Source: Bacteroidota bacterium (lineage in GTDB: Bacteria > Bacteroidota > Bacteroidia > Bacteroidales > JAADJA01). From it: a DNA stretch of 7,999 nt. A program made the position numbers and the translations under genes. The notes below the pieces were generated by a model, which was not told where the DNA came from, ran no database searches, and worked only from the letters and a program-made list of their open reading frames with translations. Positions 6,366 through 7,999 of the stretch are shown here, in pieces (position 1 is the stretch's first letter; each line of letters opens with the position of its first letter). The stretch lies in contig JAJRTT010000382.1 of NCBI GenBank assembly GCA_024278155.1, positions 1-7,999 on the forward strand. The letters are read 5' to 3'.

Positions 6366-6424
6366 CCCCGTTAAATCGTTAACAGTAAAGAAATTTATAG
6401 TGTTAATTCTAAAAAGAAATAGCC

Positions 6425-7426
6425 GTGGATGAAATTATAATATATGCCGTAATTTCCCTTGGGGCTGTTGGTGGCGCAGCAGCAATAATCCTCTATTTTG
6501 TTGCCCAGAAATTCAAGGTCATCGAAGACCCCCGGATTGATTTGGTGGAAGAGGCTTTGCCTGCTGCCAATTGCGGTGGCTGCGGTTTTGCAGGTTGCAG
6601 GGCATTTGCCGAGGCTACCGTTAAACAGGGCGAGGATGAAAATAACCTTGAAGGGTTGAATTGCCCGGTAGGTGGGAATGATGTGATGGCCGATGTCGCA
6701 AAAATACTTGGCCTTGAGGCAAACGAAGTGGATCCATTGATTGCAGTGGTAAGGTGTAATGGTGGCAAAATCAATTCCCCTCAAAAAGTTGTTTACGATG
6801 GTGCCACCAATTGTACTTTTGTACATAATCTATTTGGTGGCGAAGGTGGGTGTCCCAACGGATGTCTTGGCCTTGGTGAATGTGTTGATGCCTGCGATTT
6901 TGAGGCCATTTTTATGAACCCCGAAACCGGCTTGCCAGAGGTGAACGACAAATGTGTTGCTTGTGGGGCTTGTGTCGAGGCTTGCCCAAGGGATATTATC
7001 GAATTACGTCCGGTAGGCAAAAAGTCCCGGAGGATTTTCGTCAGTTGTATCAATATCGAGAAAGGCGGCCCTGCAAAGAAAAATTGTGAAGTGGCCTGTA
7101 TCGGATGTTCCAAATGCTTTAAGGTGTGCAAGTTTGATGCAATCACCATGAAAGATAATTTGGCATATATTGATGGTGGGAAATGTGTCTTGTGCCGGAA
7201 ATGTGTGACCGAATGCCCGACAAATGCAATCCATGAATTGAACTTCCCACCGAGAAGGGTAAAAACGGGCGACAAAGATAAAAACGAAGCAAAAACAGTT
7301 CTAAAGGTGAAGCATCCCGCAAAGGAAACCGCTGTGGTCGGAACAGTTAAGTTGACCGGGAAAGTGAAGGTGGAAGAACGACCTGCAAAGAAGGACGACA
7401 ATAAAATTGAAGATAAATTGAATTAA
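6425..7426 (+). CDS. rnfB: Rnf electron transport complex subunit B (polyferredoxin)
   Basis: A 333-residue RnfB, the iron-sulfur subunit that takes electrons from ferredoxin and passes them into the membrane Rnf complex. One N-terminal membrane helix (about 4-26) anchors it. The RnfB-specific [4Fe-4S] site follows, with Cys50, 53, 58 and 80 (ANCGGCGFAGC...NCPVGG). Four ferredoxin-type cysteine groups come next: 143/147/153/157, 177/180/183/187, 221/225/228/231/235 and 254/257/260/264, implying about five clusters against three in the E. coli protein. The tail from about 280 is Lys/Glu-rich and probably disordered. The start is GTG at 6425: an ATG four bases later (6429) is out of frame, and no in-frame ATG occurs before residue 88, inside the iron-sulfur region. 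rnfC follows after 54 bases. Confidence 0.95.
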   Translation: MDEIIIYAVISLGAVGGAAAIILYFVAQKFKVIEDPRIDLVEEALPAANCGGCGFAGCRAFAEATVKQGEDENNLEGLNCPVGGNDVMADVAKILGLEANEVDPLIAVVRCNGGKINSPQKVVYDGATNCTFVHNLFGGEGGCPNGCLGLGECVDACDFEAIFMNPETGLPEVNDKCVACGACVEACPRDIIELRPVGKKSRRIFVSCINIEKGGPAKKNCEVACIGCSKCFKVCKFDAITMKDNLAYIDGGKCVLCRKCVTECPTNAIHELNFPPRRVKTGDKDKNEAKTVLKVKHPAKETAVVGTVKLTGKVKVEERPAKKDDNKIEDKLN

Positions 7427-7480
7427 TGTTGAAGGGCGTTTGTGCTAATTGCCCATTCAATGTACATATAAATGATAAAT

Positions 7481-7999
7481 ATGGGATTGTTAAAAACATT
7501 TAAGCTTGGAGGCATCCATCCACCCGAGGAAAAGCGATCGAAGGATCAGGCCATAGAAGTCCTCCCGATTCCCAAAGTGGCTTACATACCCTTTTCCCAA
7601 CATCTCGGGGCACCGGCAAAAGTAATTGTCAATCGTGGAGATCTGGTAAAAACCGGACAGCTCATTGCCAAACAGGAAGGTTTTATTTCGGCCAATATCC
7701 ACTCTTCCGTTTCGGGAAAGGTGAAAAAAATAGACAATGTAATTGATGCCAGTGGATATCGCCGACCTGTCGTGGTAATTGATGTGGAAGGGGATGAATG
7801 GGAAGATGGGATTATCAGGACGGATGAAATCAAGAAAGAGGTGATGCTGAGCCAGAAAGAAATCATCGACAAAATCAATGAGAACGGCGTGGTCGGACTT
7901 GGAGGGGCTACTTTCCCCTCTTATGTGAAATTGATGGTCCCCGAAGGGAAAAAAGCCGAAGTCCTTATTATAAATGGAGTGGAATGTGAACCCTATCTG
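7481..7999 (+). CDS. rnfC: Rnf electron transport complex subunit C, N-terminal part (runs off the window)
   Basis: RnfC is the peripheral subunit carrying the NAD(H)/flavin-binding region and further iron-sulfur clusters. The visible 173 codons are open to the right edge. They show the RnfC N-terminal signature KTFKLGGIHPPE (5-16), VLPIPKVAYIPFSQHLGAPA, GFISANIHSSVSGKV (67-81, a biotinyl-lipoyl-like hairpin) and DASGYRRPVVV. The Nqo1-like core then begins, with GLGGATFP (139-146, nucleotide/flavin-binding glycine loop) and NGVECEPYL (165-173). Start: ATG at 7481. Another in-frame ATG at 7472 would add only MIN; I prefer 7481 because family members begin a few residues before the KTF-GGIHP motif. 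The gene follows rnfB in the usual B-C order; rnfD, G, E and A are expected beyond the window. Confidence 0.95.
   Translation, partial: MGLLKTFKLGGIHPPEEKRSKDQAIEVLPIPKVAYIPFSQHLGAPAKVIVNRGDLVKTGQLIAKQEGFISANIHSSVSGKVKKIDNVIDASGYRRPVVVIDVEGDEWEDGIIRTDEIKKEVMLSQKEIIDKINENGVVGLGGATFPSYVKLMVPEGKKAEVLIINGVECEPYL

Larger units (their letters stand above)
6008..6424. other. 417-bp non-coding spacer between divergent DUF502 and rnfB genes
   Basis: This is the longest gene-free stretch. It is AT-rich and holds three inverted repeats (6028-6074, 6209-6234, 6305-6316), a promoter-like sequence facing rnfB (6336-6365), the 8-bp palindrome TTGGCCAA (6271-6278), and the octamer TTGGTGTC twice, 48 bp apart (6108-6115 and 6156-6163). 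No complete open frame with a start codon is convincing, although a short coding-looking stretch lies on the minus strand at 6104-6178. It must carry the control regions of both flanking genes. Confidence 0.8.

Noticed and set aside
6793..7401. A 202-codon open frame on the minus strand opposite rnfB
   Set aside because: It lies entirely within rnfB, whose cysteine motifs are unmistakable, and shows low-complexity Ser/Phe/Thr-rich translation typical of an antisense shadow.
1..7999. CRISPR array, tRNA, rRNA, transposase, toxin-antitoxin or phage-defence genes
   Set aside because: I looked on both strands and saw no spaced direct repeats of CRISPR type, no tRNA-like cloverleaf and no matching protein motifs; the content is core metabolism, membrane and secretion genes.

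Overview
The window comes from a member of the Bacteroidota, most likely class Bacteroidia (a Marinilabiliales- or Prolixibacteraceae-like lineage is my guess). Three things point there. A large secreted protein ends in a type IX secretion (T9SS) sorting domain. One gene belongs to the Bacteroidota-specific DUF4783 family. Several spacers hold TAnnTTTG-type -7 promoter boxes, with few clear Shine-Dalgarno sequences.

Layout, left to right. (1) Minus strand 1-832: nadC (quinolinate phosphoribosyltransferase), nearly complete but cut by an in-frame UAA at 140-142, with perfect family sequence continuing in the same frame beyond it. (2) A tandem heptamer repeat at 963-996, then a small exported DUF4783 protein on the minus strand (1001-1429). 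(3) A divergent promoter region, then a plus-strand short-chain dehydrogenase (1579-2280) and an RseC-family membrane protein (2362-2802). (4) A 782-residue T9SS cargo protein (3007-5355), convergent with a DUF502 membrane protein (5420-6007, minus); one bidirectional terminator hairpin lies between them. (5) A 417-bp spacer (6008-6424) with three inverted repeats and a good Bacteroidota-type promoter. (6) The start of an rnf operon: rnfB (6425-7426) and the first 173 codons of rnfC, which runs off the right edge.

How the genes work together. RnfB and RnfC are parts of the membrane Rnf complex (ferredoxin:NAD+ oxidoreductase, ion-translocating). RseC-family proteins are commonly encoded with Rnf/Rsx genes. 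Here rseC is separated from rnfB by about 3.6 kb holding the T9SS protein and the DUF502 gene, which looks like an interrupted neighbourhood. The nadC product makes nicotinate mononucleotide for NAD synthesis, a thematic but unproven link to Rnf.

I found no mobile element, CRISPR array, tRNA or rRNA, and no convincing new multi-gene system. The observations most worth checking are the nadC nonsense codon, the rseC/rnfB separation, the uncharacterised N-terminal module of the T9SS protein, and the inverted-repeat-rich spacer upstream of rnfB.
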